Part shown: positions 8,173 to 15,700 of the stretch, one piece after another
Layout of the letters: every line of letters begins with the position of its first letter
Numbering within the stretch: position 1 is the first letter of the stretch
Source: Paractinoplanes lichenicola
Lineage (GTDB): Bacteria; Actinomycetota; Actinomycetes; Mycobacteriales; Micromonosporaceae
Reading direction: 5' to 3'
DNA length: 64,000 nucleotides
NCBI RefSeq assembly: GCF_016785085.1
Contig: NZ_JAENHO010000007.1
Location: 248,001-312,000 of the forward strand
Made by a program: the position numbers and the translations under genes
The notes under the pieces: model-generated
Seen by the model: the letters and a program-made list of their open reading frames with translations, nothing else
Databases searched by the model: none
Told to the model about the DNA's origin: nothing

Positions 8173-9294
8173 TCAGAGGCGTTGATAGAGGTCGACGAGG
8201 CGGACGAGGTAGACGTCGGGGGTGTACGCCTCGGTTGCCTTCATGCCGTCTGCTGTCACGGTTGCGCGTAAGGCGGCGTCGGTGAGCATGCGGTGCAGGG
8301 CGGCGGCGAACGTCGAGGGTGCCGGGTCGCAGGTGAAGCGGGGTGGGGCGCCGCCGGGCCGGTCGGCGAGGGCAGGGTCGGCCACCACCGCGGGCAGGCC
8401 GGACGCTTCTGCCTCGGCCAGCACCAGGCTCTGGGTGTCGGTGGTGGAGGCGAACGCCAGCACGTCGGCGCGGTCGTAGAAGGCGGCGACTTGTGCGGGC
8501 GGCACCGGGGGCAGCACCTCGACGTGATCGGTGAGGCCGAGCGCGGAGATGCGGCGGGCCAGTTTCGCGCGGCCCAGCCGGACGCCGAGGAGGATCAGCC
8601 GGGCGTCGGGCTTGTCGGGCAGCAGCTGCGCGAAGGCGCTCAACAGGAGCTCCGGGTTCTTCTCGGCGGTCGCGCGGCCGACCGACAGGACGACGCTGCC
8701 CTGCCGTGGGGAACGGGCTCGCGGGCGGAGGACGACCGGCGTTGGCAGCACGCAGACCTGGGGCAGGCGGCCGGCGGTGGCGAACTCGTGGAATCCGGCG
8801 GCGGTCTTGGGTGACGGGGCGATCGCGGCGGTCATCCGGGCGAACATGCCCTGGCCCAGCACGACCAGGCGGGCCCGGCGGGGCGGGCCGGGCCGGGTCA
8901 GCTCGAGGAACTCCCGGGGCGACCAGCCGAGCCGCAACTGCAGCGCGCACCAGGACGCGCCGGCCGGGACCTCGGGATAGGCGTCGCCGTACGCGACCAG
9001 GTCGGTGTGCCAGGTGACGACCAGCGGCACCTGCCACGCGGCGGCCATCCGGAAACCGGTCATGCCGATCGGGCCGGTCGTGTGGGCGTGCACGAGGTCG
9101 GCCGGGCGGCAGCGGAACCACGGCGATCCGATGCGCAGCTGGCGGCCGGGCAGGGGCACGGACGGAACGCTCGCCGGGTCGTAGAAGTCGACTTCGTGAC
9201 CGGCCGAGCGCAACAGGGCGACGGTCAGGGCCGCGGATCGGGACACTCCGTCGGGACGGCCGGCGTGGCTGTCGCAGAAGTGGGCGATCCTCAC
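8173..9294 (-). CDS. GT4 family glycosyltransferase
   Basis: A 373-residue GT-B glycosyltransferase starting at GTG 9294. The N-terminal acceptor domain (VRIAHFCDSHAGRPDGVSR, then LVHAHTTGPIG) and the C-terminal GT4 donor domain (SVGRATAEKNPELLLSAF, then ADVLAFASTTDTQSLVLAEAEASGLP with the EX7E-type acid residues) are complete. It resembles mannosyltransferases acting on phosphatidylinositol or diacylglycerol acceptors. The GTG overlaps the stop of the upstream acyltransferase gene (GTGA, 9291-9294), so the two enzymes are translationally coupled and probably act on the same membrane glycolipid. Confidence 0.87.
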   Translation of the reverse strand: MRIAHFCDSHAGRPDGVSRSAALTVALLRSAGHEVDFYDPASVPSVPLPGRQLRIGSPWFRCRPADLVHAHTTGPIGMTGFRMAAAWQVPLVVTWHTDLVAYGDAYPEVPAGASWCALQLRLGWSPREFLELTRPGPPRRARLVVLGQGMFARMTAAIAPSPKTAAGFHEFATAGRLPQVCVLPTPVVLRPRARSPRQGSVVLSVGRATAEKNPELLLSAFAQLLPDKPDARLILLGVRLGRAKLARRISALGLTDHVEVLPPVPPAQVAAFYDRADVLAFASTTDTQSLVLAEAEASGLPAVVADPALADRPGGAPPRFTCDPAPSTFAAALHRMLTDAALRATVTADGMKATEAYTPDVYLVRLVDLYQRL

Positions 9295-10013
9295 GGTGCG
9301 GTCAGTGCGCTCGCGATCGACTTGCGGGCCAGCGCTTTCAGGGACGAGACGTCGTCGTGCGGCTCGATCGGCGGCAGCACTTCCACGTGCACGTCGACGT
9401 GGTCGCGCAGCACGAGACCGTGGCGGGGCAGGGCGCGCCGGGTGCCGTGGACCGCGATCGGAATGACCGGCACCTGGTGGCGTACGGCAAGCTCGAAAGC
9501 GCCGTCCTTGAAGGGCTGAAGCTCGCCGTCGGAGGTGCGCCGGCCCTCCGGGAACATGATGACGGGCGAGCCGGCCGCCAGCAGCCGGTCGCAGTGGGCC
9601 ATCATGCGGCGGATCGATTCGGCGCTGCCGCGCACCAGCGGGACGTAATCGTTGAGCCGCATGTTCCACCCGATCAGCGGAACCCTGAAGATCTCCTGTT
9701 TCGACACCCACTTGAACGGCCGGAACAGCGCGAACAGCACCAGGATGTCGATGAGCGACGCGTGGTTGGCCACCAGCACCGCCGGGCCGTGCCACGGGAC
9801 CAGCCGCCGGCCGGTCACGCGGAGGCGCCACAGCGGGTTCACGTAGACGTAGAACGAGGCCCAGGCCGACGAATACAGGTGGAGCACCACGCGTCGGCGG
9901 TCGAACGGCAGCGTCAGCAGCCACACCAGGACCGCGCCCAGGAAGAAGACGACACAACTGATCCCGATGAACGCCCAGTACGCCACCGAGAAGGCACGCA
10001 GCATGGCGAACAT
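9291..10013 (-). CDS. 1-acyl-glycerol-3-phosphate acyltransferase (PlsC-like)
   Basis: A 240-residue acyltransferase with an N-terminal hydrophobic helix (YWAFIGISCVVFFLGAVLVW) and the four PlsC motifs: NHASLID (the HX4D catalytic block), the region around KWVSKQEIF, FPEGRR, and VIPIAVHG. These enzymes transfer an acyl chain from acyl-ACP or acyl-CoA to lysophosphatidate or a glycolipid at the inner membrane. ATG 10013 is chosen; ATG 10004 is possible, and a longer frame to 10109 has no homologous content. The downstream GT4 gene overlaps by four bases, which supports a joint glycolipid or phospholipid function. Confidence 0.87.
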   Translation of the reverse strand: MFAMLRAFSVAYWAFIGISCVVFFLGAVLVWLLTLPFDRRRVVLHLYSSAWASFYVYVNPLWRLRVTGRRLVPWHGPAVLVANHASLIDILVLFALFRPFKWVSKQEIFRVPLIGWNMRLNDYVPLVRGSAESIRRMMAHCDRLLAAGSPVIMFPEGRRTSDGELQPFKDGAFELAVRHQVPVIPIAVHGTRRALPRHGLVLRDHVDVHVEVLPPIEPHDDVSSLKALARKSIASALTAP

Positions 10014-10214
10014 CGTAGGGCCAATCCACCGTGTCAAGCCCGCACCCGTGGCTGTGGACGACTCCGGATCCGCTTCGCGCGCCGAGCCACCGCCCTGTGG
10101 AAAACCCAATTCCCGTCACACGCGCCACGTATGGTCGGCACACCCCCAGGGCGGGGGTGGTTCGGAGGTGGGTAAGTGCTCGGTAACAGCCAAGATCCAG
10201 ACGAGGGTGCGGTG

Positions 10215-10730
10215 ATGGACTTCCCGCGGCTCGTTCGTACGGTGCCCGGCGCGTCGTGGCTGCCGGCAGGGAGCACCGCCGAGGTCTGGGCCGGCGACGA
10301 CCTCGACATTCCCCGGCCCACCGTCATCGTGCGGCTGCTGCTGACCCGGGCGCCGGGCGAGATCTTCTGCGTGCCGACGGCCAAGGGCCTCGACATCCCG
10401 ACCACCTGCCTGACCGTCGCCCACGAGTGGCAGGCAGGTCTCGCCAGCCTGTGTCGCGTCCATCTCGGCGAGGAGGTGGCGACGCGGTGCGTCGGCTACG
10501 TGCGCAACATCGTGCCCGAGCCCGACGACGCCTACCGGCTGCCCGTCCCGGTCGCCAACGTCCTGGTCTTCACGCCCCGTGCGGAGACGCCGCCGCCCGA
10601 CGAGACGCTTGGCACCTGGGTCGGCCGTGCCGAGGCGCCGGGATTGCTGGGGGAACGCCACTGGTGGCCGATCGCCTGCGCGGCGCTCGGCTGGATCAAG
10701 TCGCAGCGAAACCGGACCGAGGAGCAGTGA
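10215..10730 (+). CDS. NUDIX-like hypothetical protein
   Basis: A 171-residue protein that looks like a Nudix fold (central LLLTRAPGEIFCVPTAKGLDIP, then a helix, then VPVANVLVFTPRAE and a C-terminal WWPIA helix) but lacks the canonical GX5EX7REUXEEXGU box; the equivalent helix carries AHEWQAGLASLCRVHLG. If it is a Nudix relative it is catalytically degenerate and may only bind nucleotides. The stop overlaps or abuts the start of the kinase-like gene that follows, so the pair is likely an operon. ATG 10215 is chosen over an upstream GTG at 10176. The assignment to Nudix is tentative. Confidence 0.6.
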   Translation: MDFPRLVRTVPGASWLPAGSTAEVWAGDDLDIPRPTVIVRLLLTRAPGEIFCVPTAKGLDIPTTCLTVAHEWQAGLASLCRVHLGEEVATRCVGYVRNIVPEPDDAYRLPVPVANVLVFTPRAETPPPDETLGTWVGRAEAPGLLGERHWWPIACAALGWIKSQRNRTEEQ

Positions 10731-10732
10731 GT

Positions 10733-11635
10733 ATGAAACCGTCCGTTGTGGACTGGGTCGAGAACGTCGCCCTGCCGGGCCGCCGGATCGTCGAGTCGCG
10801 GCGGCTGACCGGTGGCTACAGCAACGAGAACACGGCTCTCACGACCGACGACGGCGGCCGGTATGTGCTCCGGCGGTATCTGCGGCACAACAAGTGCGCG
10901 CTCGAGTCCGCCCTCGCCGCCCGGCTCAAGGGCACGGTGCCGGTGGCCGAGGTGGTGGCGGCCGACCCGACGGGCGCGAGTGCGGGCGAGCCCTTGCTGC
11001 TGTCGACATTTGTCGAGGGCCGGCCGCTCAACGAGGTGGTGGGCGACGACGTCGACCTCGGGCGTGAGGTCGGGGCCGCCCTCGCCGCCATCGGGACGAT
11101 CGAGTTCGAGGCGCCCGGCTTCTTCAAAGACGGCCTGCAGCCCGACGGTCTGGAGCCGACGGTGGGCCTCGACCAGTTCGTCGACCGCTGTCTCCGCGAG
11201 GGCAACGCCGCCGGTCACCTGACCGAGAAAGAGCAGGAAGCCCTTCGGCGGTACGCCGTCGCAGCCGCCACTGACCTGGCCGCGGTGAAGGGATCCCGGC
11301 GGCTGGTGCACTCCGACTTCAACCCGAAGAACCTGCTTGTGGCCCGGTCGTCGACCGGCCGGTGGCGGGTGGCGGCCGTGCTCGACTGGGAGTTCGCGTT
11401 CAGCAGCACGCCGCTGGTCGACATCGGCAACATGCTGCGCGACCCGCGGCCGCCGGTGTTTCTCGACGGATTCCTGGGCGGCTTCCGCGACGCCGGCGGC
11501 GAGCTTCCGCCGAACTGGCGCCGGATCAGCCAGGCGGCCGACCTGTTCGCGCTGGCCGACTTCCTGACCCGGCCGGTCGAGCACCGCTACTTCCGCCGCT
11601 CGATCGACCGGATCCGCGAATTGGTGAAGGCCTAG
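10733..11635 (+). CDS. Phosphotransferase (APH/choline-kinase fold) protein
   Basis: A 300-residue kinase-like protein of the aminoglycoside phosphotransferase superfamily. It has the N-lobe lysine/arginine strand RYVLRRY, the catalytic loop LVHSDFNPKNLLV (HSD..N) and the metal-binding block VLDWEFAFSSTPLVDIGN. The target is probably a small molecule; no resistance phenotype can be claimed. ATG 10733 has a good Shine-Dalgarno (GAGGAG) eight bases upstream; the in-frame GTG at 10727 overlaps the previous stop. Its last twelve codons plus stop are copied in tandem just downstream (see the repeat at 11599-11688). Confidence 0.85.
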   Translation: MKPSVVDWVENVALPGRRIVESRRLTGGYSNENTALTTDDGGRYVLRRYLRHNKCALESALAARLKGTVPVAEVVAADPTGASAGEPLLLSTFVEGRPLNEVVGDDVDLGREVGAALAAIGTIEFEAPGFFKDGLQPDGLEPTVGLDQFVDRCLREGNAAGHLTEKEQEALRRYAVAAATDLAAVKGSRRLVHSDFNPKNLLVARSSTGRWRVAAVLDWEFAFSSTPLVDIGNMLRDPRPPVFLDGFLGGFRDAGGELPPNWRRISQAADLFALADFLTRPVEHRYFRRSIDRIRELVKA

Positions 11636-11688
11636 CGCACGATCGATCGGATCGCGAGTTGGTGAAGGCCTAGCGCTCGATCGACCGG
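11599..11688 (+). repeat. Tandem copy of a gene's 3' end including the stop codon
   Basis: The end of the kinase-like gene (CTCGATCGACCGGATC... to the TAG at 11633-11635) is repeated immediately downstream. Copy 1 is 11599-11636, copy 2 is 11637-11673 with one base deleted and a few substitutions, and a third partial copy GCTCGATCGACCGGA is at 11674-11688. The unit is 37-38 bp. Both full copies keep the string TTGGTGAAGGCCTAGC. The convergent acetyltransferase gene ends inside copy 2/3 (its TAG is 11672-11670), so that gene's last codons derive from the duplicated block. Confidence 0.8.
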
Positions 11689-12536
11689 AGCCGGGCGCTG
11701 GTGGCTGCCTGGCGCGGCGGCTGGAGGGTCATCCGGGCCCTGATCTGGCGGAATCCGGCCCGGTCCAGATCGGTCATCGCGTCGGTGAGGGTGGACTCGA
11801 CGTCCGCGACGACCTCCTCGGCGCCGCCCGCGATCAGTGCGCCGAGCGACGCGGCGAGCAGCGACGACCGGGCCCCGGGGGCGGCTTCGGGCCGGACGCC
11901 GAGGTAGACGAGCATCGGCCAGCAGGCCTCGCCCGCGGTCCCGGCCACGCCGGTGCCGTCGGCGAGCACGTGCCAGGCCGCGGCCGGGCCGGTCACCCAC
12001 GGGAGCGGGTCGCGGGCCAGGTCGAGACCGGCCACGGTCAGCGCGGTCTCGGAACCGGTGAGCACGTCGGGGCGGGCGATCCGGGAGACCAGATCGCGCA
12101 CCTCGCCGGGGCCGGTCGACGGGCGTACGGGAAGGGCTGGACTCTCGACGGGGGCGCCGGACCAACGGAAACGCCGGCGCTCGACGGCCGGGGCCAGACC
12201 GGCCAGGCGGGCCGCCTCGAGGACGCGCTCGTCGGCCGGCAGGGTGACGTGGAACGGGTGGGCGCCGCCGAGCGCGGCATGGGCCGCGGCCAGCAGCGAG
12301 GCGCCGACGGCGGGGGAGTCGACCAGGTCGAAGACCTCGAGCCACGGGTCGCCGGCCGCGCCGGGCGGGAGCACCCACGCGGCGCGCGCCACGACCTGGC
12401 CGTCGCGCTGGGCGACCCACGTACGGGAGGGGTGGAAACCGCCGCCGGCGAGGCCGTCGGCGTACGAGATCGGGGTGACCGGGCCGAGAGCGTCGAAGAC
12501 GGCTTCCTCGCCGGGGAGCAGCTGGCGGTAGATCAT
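11670..12536 (-). CDS. GNAT-like N-acetyltransferase, two-domain
   Basis: A 288-residue protein. The first 110 residues resemble a degenerate GNAT domain (TWVAQRDGQVVARAAWVLPPG, then LEAARLAGL); the C-terminal half repeats the pattern (VLADGTGVAGTAGEACWPMLVYLGVRPEAAPGARSS is the acetyl-CoA site-like stretch, shown here only in part: YLGVRPEAAPGAR). The tail STSARLRSIER-like residues come from the duplicated block at its 3' end. It begins 27 bases after a 16-codon leader ORF on the same strand and has its own Shine-Dalgarno (GGAGG). Acetyltransferase activity is inferred from fold only. Confidence 0.65.
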   Translation of the reverse strand: MIYRQLLPGEEAVFDALGPVTPISYADGLAGGGFHPSRTWVAQRDGQVVARAAWVLPPGAAGDPWLEVFDLVDSPAVGASLLAAAHAALGGAHPFHVTLPADERVLEAARLAGLAPAVERRRFRWSGAPVESPALPVRPSTGPGEVRDLVSRIARPDVLTGSETALTVAGLDLARDPLPWVTGPAAAWHVLADGTGVAGTAGEACWPMLVYLGVRPEAAPGARSSLLAASLGALIAGGAEEVVADVESTLTDAMTDLDRAGFRQIRARMTLQPPRQAATSARLRSIER

Positions 12537-12562
12537 CGGAACCTCCGGAGCGCGCGCCCCGG

Positions 12563-12613
12563 TCAGAACCGCGGAAACGCCGGGCCGCGGAAGGGGCGCA
12601 GTTCGTGGGACAC
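12563..12613 (-). CDS. 16-residue leader peptide ORF with perfect Shine-Dalgarno
   Basis: A short frame, GTG 12613 to TGA 12563, encodes MSHELRPFRGPAFPRF. It is preceded by GGAAGGAGG (complement of 12621-12629), seven bases from the start, a near-ideal ribosome-binding site and much stronger than most in the window. The peptide is Arg/Pro/Phe-rich. The acetyltransferase gene begins 26 bases after its stop. It looks like a translated leader ORF that could control the downstream gene by attenuation or coupling, or a small protein in its own right. I do not recognise it. Confidence reflects the ribosome-binding site and position only. Confidence 0.55.
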   Translation of the reverse strand: MSHELRPFRGPAFPRF

Positions 12614-12656
12614 GGTGCGACCTCCTTCCGGGCTCAGACGGCGTACGGAAAAGAAT

Positions 12657-13292
12657 TTAGCAGTACGAATCGAGCGCGCTCTGCAGGGCCGTCTTCTCCG
12701 ACGACTGCAGCGTCAGGTTCCAGTAGTACTTGACGCCGATCCACATGCGCGCATAGGTGCAGCGGTACGCGGTGCGCGACGGCTGCCACGTCGACGGGTC
12801 CTGGTCGCCCTTCGACTGGTTGACGTTGTCGGTGACCGCGATCAGCTGCGGCCGGGTCAGGTCGTTGGCGAAGCTCTGCCGCTTCGCCGTCGTCCACGAG
12901 CTCGCCCCGGAGCGCCACGCCTCGGCGAGCGGCACCACGTGGTCGATGTCGACGTCGGACGCGGCGCTCCAGGTCGCGCCGTCGTAGGGGGAATACCAGC
13001 TGCCCGAGGTGGCCGCGCAGGCCGAGCTGGTGACGACGTTGCTGCCGTCGCGCTTGAGCACGGTCTCGCGGGTGTTGCAGGCGCCGCTGATCGTGATCCA
13101 GTGCGGGAAGAGGTCGCGGGAGTATCCGCTGCTCGAACCCTGCGCGGCGACGGTGAGCGAGTTGAGCTGCGACTGGGCGGTGGTGGCGGACGGGATGTTG
13201 GGCGGGGTCGCCGAGGCCGGCGCGGCGGCGACCAGGCCGACGGTCACCGCCCCGGCGACGACCAGCGAGATCCGGGCAACGAGACGACGCAT
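12657..13292 (-). CDS. Secreted HNH nuclease (GmrSD/DUF1524-like)
   Basis: A 211-residue protein with a clear Sec signal peptide (RR near the N-terminus, hydrophobic core VAGAVTVGLVAAAP, cleavage likely after ASA near residue 28). The mature part carries the HNH core DVDIDHVVPLAEAW and the downstream TDNVNQSKGDQDP segment with the Asn and metal-ligand positions, plus cysteines that can pair outside the cell. This is the widespread actinobacterial secreted HNH family, presumably an extracellular DNase. A 9-bp inverted repeat lies just upstream of the start. No immunity gene is evident next to it. Confidence 0.88.
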   Translation of the reverse strand: MRRLVARISLVVAGAVTVGLVAAAPASATPPNIPSATTAQSQLNSLTVAAQGSSSGYSRDLFPHWITISGACNTRETVLKRDGSNVVTSSACAATSGSWYSPYDGATWSAASDVDIDHVVPLAEAWRSGASSWTTAKRQSFANDLTRPQLIAVTDNVNQSKGDQDPSTWQPSRTAYRCTYARMWIGVKYYWNLTLQSSEKTALQSALDSYC

Positions 13293-13303
13293 GACCTGCT
13301 CCT

Positions 13304-13330
13304 ATCGACATCCATCAGATAGATGTCGAT
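13304..13330 (-). promoter_or_regulatory. Inverted repeat upstream of the secreted nuclease gene
   Basis: ATCGACATC (13304-13312) and GATGTCGAT (13322-13330) form a perfect 9-bp inverted repeat with a 9-base centre, 12 bases upstream of the nuclease start codon. This placement suits an operator or a 5' leader hairpin that limits translation. No regulator gene is adjacent. Confidence 0.5.
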
Positions 13331-13367
13331 CAGTCTGTCGGTCCGGCCGCGGCGGCAGTAGATCTCG

Positions 13368-14432
13368 TTACTGTCCTAAGACGGAACGAATGGCGACGGT
13401 CAGGCGACGGGCCGCCTCGGTCAGCTCGGCCGGGGGCAAATGCGAAAAGCTGAGCCGTACGCGGTCAGAACCACCCCGCCGGTCGACGTGGAACCGTGGG
13501 CCCGGCACGAAGCTCGTCCCGTGACGCTCCGCGACGGTCAGCAGTGACTCCGCGTCGACGCCGTCGGGCAGCCGCAGCCACAGGAACCAGCCGCCGTCGG
13601 GTCGATCGGCGTTCATCGCGTCGCTCAGGGCGTCCCGGTGTGTTCGATAGCGTTCGCGCAAAAGAGCGACATGCTTCCCGTACGCCCCTGAGCCGGCGAA
13701 CTCCGCCATGGTGAGCGCGGTCGTGTGGTTGACGCCGCCGCCGCTGTGCACCGACCCGATCCGGGTCAGCCGCCCGACGAGCTCCGGGGTCGCGCTGATC
13801 CAGCCCAGCCGCAGCCCGGGGGCGACCGTTTTCGCGAACGAGCCCAGGCTGATCACGTTGCCGGCGGTGAACGGCAGTGGCGCGCTCTCGTAGTACAGCT
13901 CGCGGTAGGGGTCGTCCTCGACGATCGGCAGGCCTTGGGCGGCCAGCGCGTGACGCTGCTCGAGGGAGAGGCTGCGCCCGGTGGGGTTGCCGAACGTGGG
14001 GACGACGTACAGGAAGGCGGCCCGGTGCTGGCGCGCCAGCCGGCCCACCTCGTCGGCGTCCTCCGCCCGTACGGGGATCAGCTCGAGACCGCGATCGGTC
14101 AGGATCTTGAACGCGTAGTGATAGGTGGGGGAGTCGACCAGGACGGTGTTGCCCGGTTCAGCCAGCACCTGCGCAACTAGCGACAGTCCGTGCGAGGCGC
14201 CCGCGGTCACAAACGTGCACTCCGCGGACTGCACGTTTGTGCGCGAAGCTATCCATTCGCGCAGCGGGGCGGGCCCCGGTTCATGGCCGTAAGTGAGCGC
14301 TTTCCACCCGTACGTCTGCAGGGCGCTCGCCGCGGCCGCCGCCCACGCGCCCGTCGGCAGCAGCGAGGGCAGCGGATGCCCCCAGCCGAGATCGAGGATT
14401 CCGTCGCGGTGCTCGAACTGAACGATCGTCAC
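13368..14432 (-). CDS. PLP-dependent aminotransferase (class I/II, MocR-related, no HTH)
   Basis: A 354-residue fold-type I aminotransferase. Visible blocks: TAGASHGLSLV, DSPTYHYAF, VPTFGNPTGRSL, VEDDPYRELYY and the PLP-lysine block SLGSFAKTVAPGLRLGW; the C-terminal arginine region is RVRLSFSHLP. It resembles the enzyme half of MocR proteins and 2-aminoadipate/aromatic aminotransferases but has no DNA-binding domain. GTG 14432 is chosen because the protein begins FEHRDGILDLGWGHP, the usual N-terminus. It is divergent from a 2-hydroxyacid dehydrogenase with only nine bases between starts; together they could interconvert an amino acid, its 2-oxoacid and 2-hydroxyacid. That pathway link is inferred. 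Confidence 0.87.
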   Translation of the reverse strand: MTIVQFEHRDGILDLGWGHPLPSLLPTGAWAAAAASALQTYGWKALTYGHEPGPAPLREWIASRTNVQSAECTFVTAGASHGLSLVAQVLAEPGNTVLVDSPTYHYAFKILTDRGLELIPVRAEDADEVGRLARQHRAAFLYVVPTFGNPTGRSLSLEQRHALAAQGLPIVEDDPYRELYYESAPLPFTAGNVISLGSFAKTVAPGLRLGWISATPELVGRLTRIGSVHSGGGVNHTTALTMAEFAGSGAYGKHVALLRERYRTHRDALSDAMNADRPDGGWFLWLRLPDGVDAESLLTVAERHGTSFVPGPRFHVDRRGGSDRVRLSFSHLPPAELTEAARRLTVAIRSVLGQ

Positions 14433-14441
14433 TGAACCAGA

Positions 14442-15392
14442 ATGGGGGACATGAAGCTTCTGCTGCCCGACAGCGTCGACCTGAACCCCGAGCTGCCCGC
14501 GGGCGTGACCGCCGTGCGCTACGCCGTCAACCGGCCGATCCCCGACGAGCACACCGACGCCGAGGCGCTGGTCGTCTGGAACAACCCGGGCGACCAGATG
14601 CGCGACGCGGCCCAGCGGCTCAAGCAGCTGCGCTGGGTGCAGACCCTGGCGGCCGGGCCCGACGCCGTGGTGGCGGCCGGGTTCGCGCCCGAGGTCGTCA
14701 TCACCTCCGGCCGCGGGTTGCACGATCAGACGGTCGCCGAGCACACCCTGGCGCTGACCCTGGCCGCCGTACGGCATCTGCACGTGCTCGTTCGTGCGCA
14801 GATGGGTCACCACTGGGCCGAGGAGATGCGCGAGTTGCAGGCCGCGCCCGATACCGCGCGGTTCTACACGCTCCGGGACGCGCATGTGGTGATCTGGGGT
14901 TTCGGGGGCATTGCGGCCGCGCTCACGCCGCACCTGACCGCGCTGGGGGCCCGGGTGACCGGGGTGGCCCGCAGCGCCGGCACCCGGCACGGCGTCGAGG
15001 TGGTCACCGAGGACGACTTCGCGCACCTTCTGCCCACGGCCGACGTGCTCATCGGCATCCTGCCCGCCACCCCGGCCACGCAGCACGCGCTCGACGCGGA
15101 CATCTTCGCGCAACTTCCCGCGCACGCCTGGGTGGTCAACGTGGGCCGCGGCGCCACCCTGGACGAGGAGGCGCTGCTCGACGCTTTGCGCGAGGGCACC
15201 ATCGGCGGGGCCGCGCTGGACGTCTTCGAGACCGAGCCCCTGCCCGACGACTCCGGCCTGTGGAACGAGCCCAACGTCATCCTGACGCCACACGTGGCCG
15301 GCGGCCGCCCCCTCGGCGCCGACACCCTGATCAGCGCGAACGTGCTCGCCTTCCAGAACGGACACTCACTGCGCAACGTCGTCGAACGCTGA
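14442..15392 (+). CDS. D-2-hydroxyacid dehydrogenase family protein
   Basis: A 316-residue NAD(P)-dependent dehydrogenase. The Rossmann motif is VVIWGFGGIAAALTPHL, followed by the active-site residues in order: Arg in NVGRGATLDE, Glu in DVFETEPLP and His in LTPHVAGG. It probably reduces a 2-oxoacid or oxidises a D-2-hydroxyacid in the cytoplasm. Start may be ATG 14442 or ATG 14451; neither has a well-spaced Shine-Dalgarno, so a leaderless message is possible. It is divergent from an aminotransferase nine bases away. Its 3' end is followed by a weakly related copy of its last codons and then by tandem repeats. Confidence 0.87.
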   Translation: MGDMKLLLPDSVDLNPELPAGVTAVRYAVNRPIPDEHTDAEALVVWNNPGDQMRDAAQRLKQLRWVQTLAAGPDAVVAAGFAPEVVITSGRGLHDQTVAEHTLALTLAAVRHLHVLVRAQMGHHWAEEMRELQAAPDTARFYTLRDAHVVIWGFGGIAAALTPHLTALGARVTGVARSAGTRHGVEVVTEDDFAHLLPTADVLIGILPATPATQHALDADIFAQLPAHAWVVNVGRGATLDEEALLDALREGTIGGAALDVFETEPLPDDSGLWNEPNVILTPHVAGGRPLGADTLISANVLAFQNGHSLRNVVER

Positions 15393-15457
15393 ACAACCGC
15401 GCAACGACGCCCAACGAGCAGGCCCGCCATCCCGGCCCTGGCCGCCCCCGCGTGAAA

Positions 15458-15640
15458 CGAGCATCAAACGCCACTTGGTGGACATGGTTGTGCGGTGGTC
15501 CGGTCGGGCTGGGGGCGAATCGAGCATCAAACGCCATTCGGTGGACATGGTTGTGCGGTGGTCCGGCCAGCTGGGGGAGAAACGAGCATCAAACGCCGCT
15601 CGCTGAGCATGATCGTGCGGCGGGCTCGCCCTTTGAGGGG
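15458..15640 (+). repeat. Three tandem 62-63 bp repeats in a gene-free stretch
   Basis: The 308-base gap between the dehydrogenase and putA (15393-15700) has no convincing gene. It holds three units, each beginning CGAGCATCAAACGCC: 15458-15520 (63 bp), 15521-15582 (62 bp) and 15583 to about 15640 (diverged). Units 1 and 2 share GGTGGACATGGTTGTGCGG and GGTCCGG almost unchanged, with GGAC and GTCC able to pair within the unit. Frames through them encode repeated short peptides on both strands but have no start or ribosome-binding site support. At 15399-15420 there is also a diverged copy of the dehydrogenase's last 22 bases (15371-15392). Confidence 0.8.
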
Positions 15641-15657
15641 CCTCGATGAATGGCGAA

Positions 15658-15688
15658 CGGCCGCGCGGCAGGTATCACCGCGCGGCCG
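15658..15688. terminator. Hairpin terminator between dehydrogenase and putA
   Basis: CGGCCGCGCGG (15658-15668) and CCGCGCGGCCG (15678-15688) form a perfect 11-bp stem with a 9-base loop, 12 bases past the putA stop. There is no U-tract, which is usual for actinobacterial terminators. Its placement between convergent genes fits a bidirectional terminator. Confidence 0.7.
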
Positions 15689-15700
15689 TTGATGAGCGGA

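Noticed and set aside
15458..15640. Possible CRISPR array
   Set aside because: Units are 62-63 bp, directly abutting, only three in number, with no unique spacers between short repeats and no cas genes.
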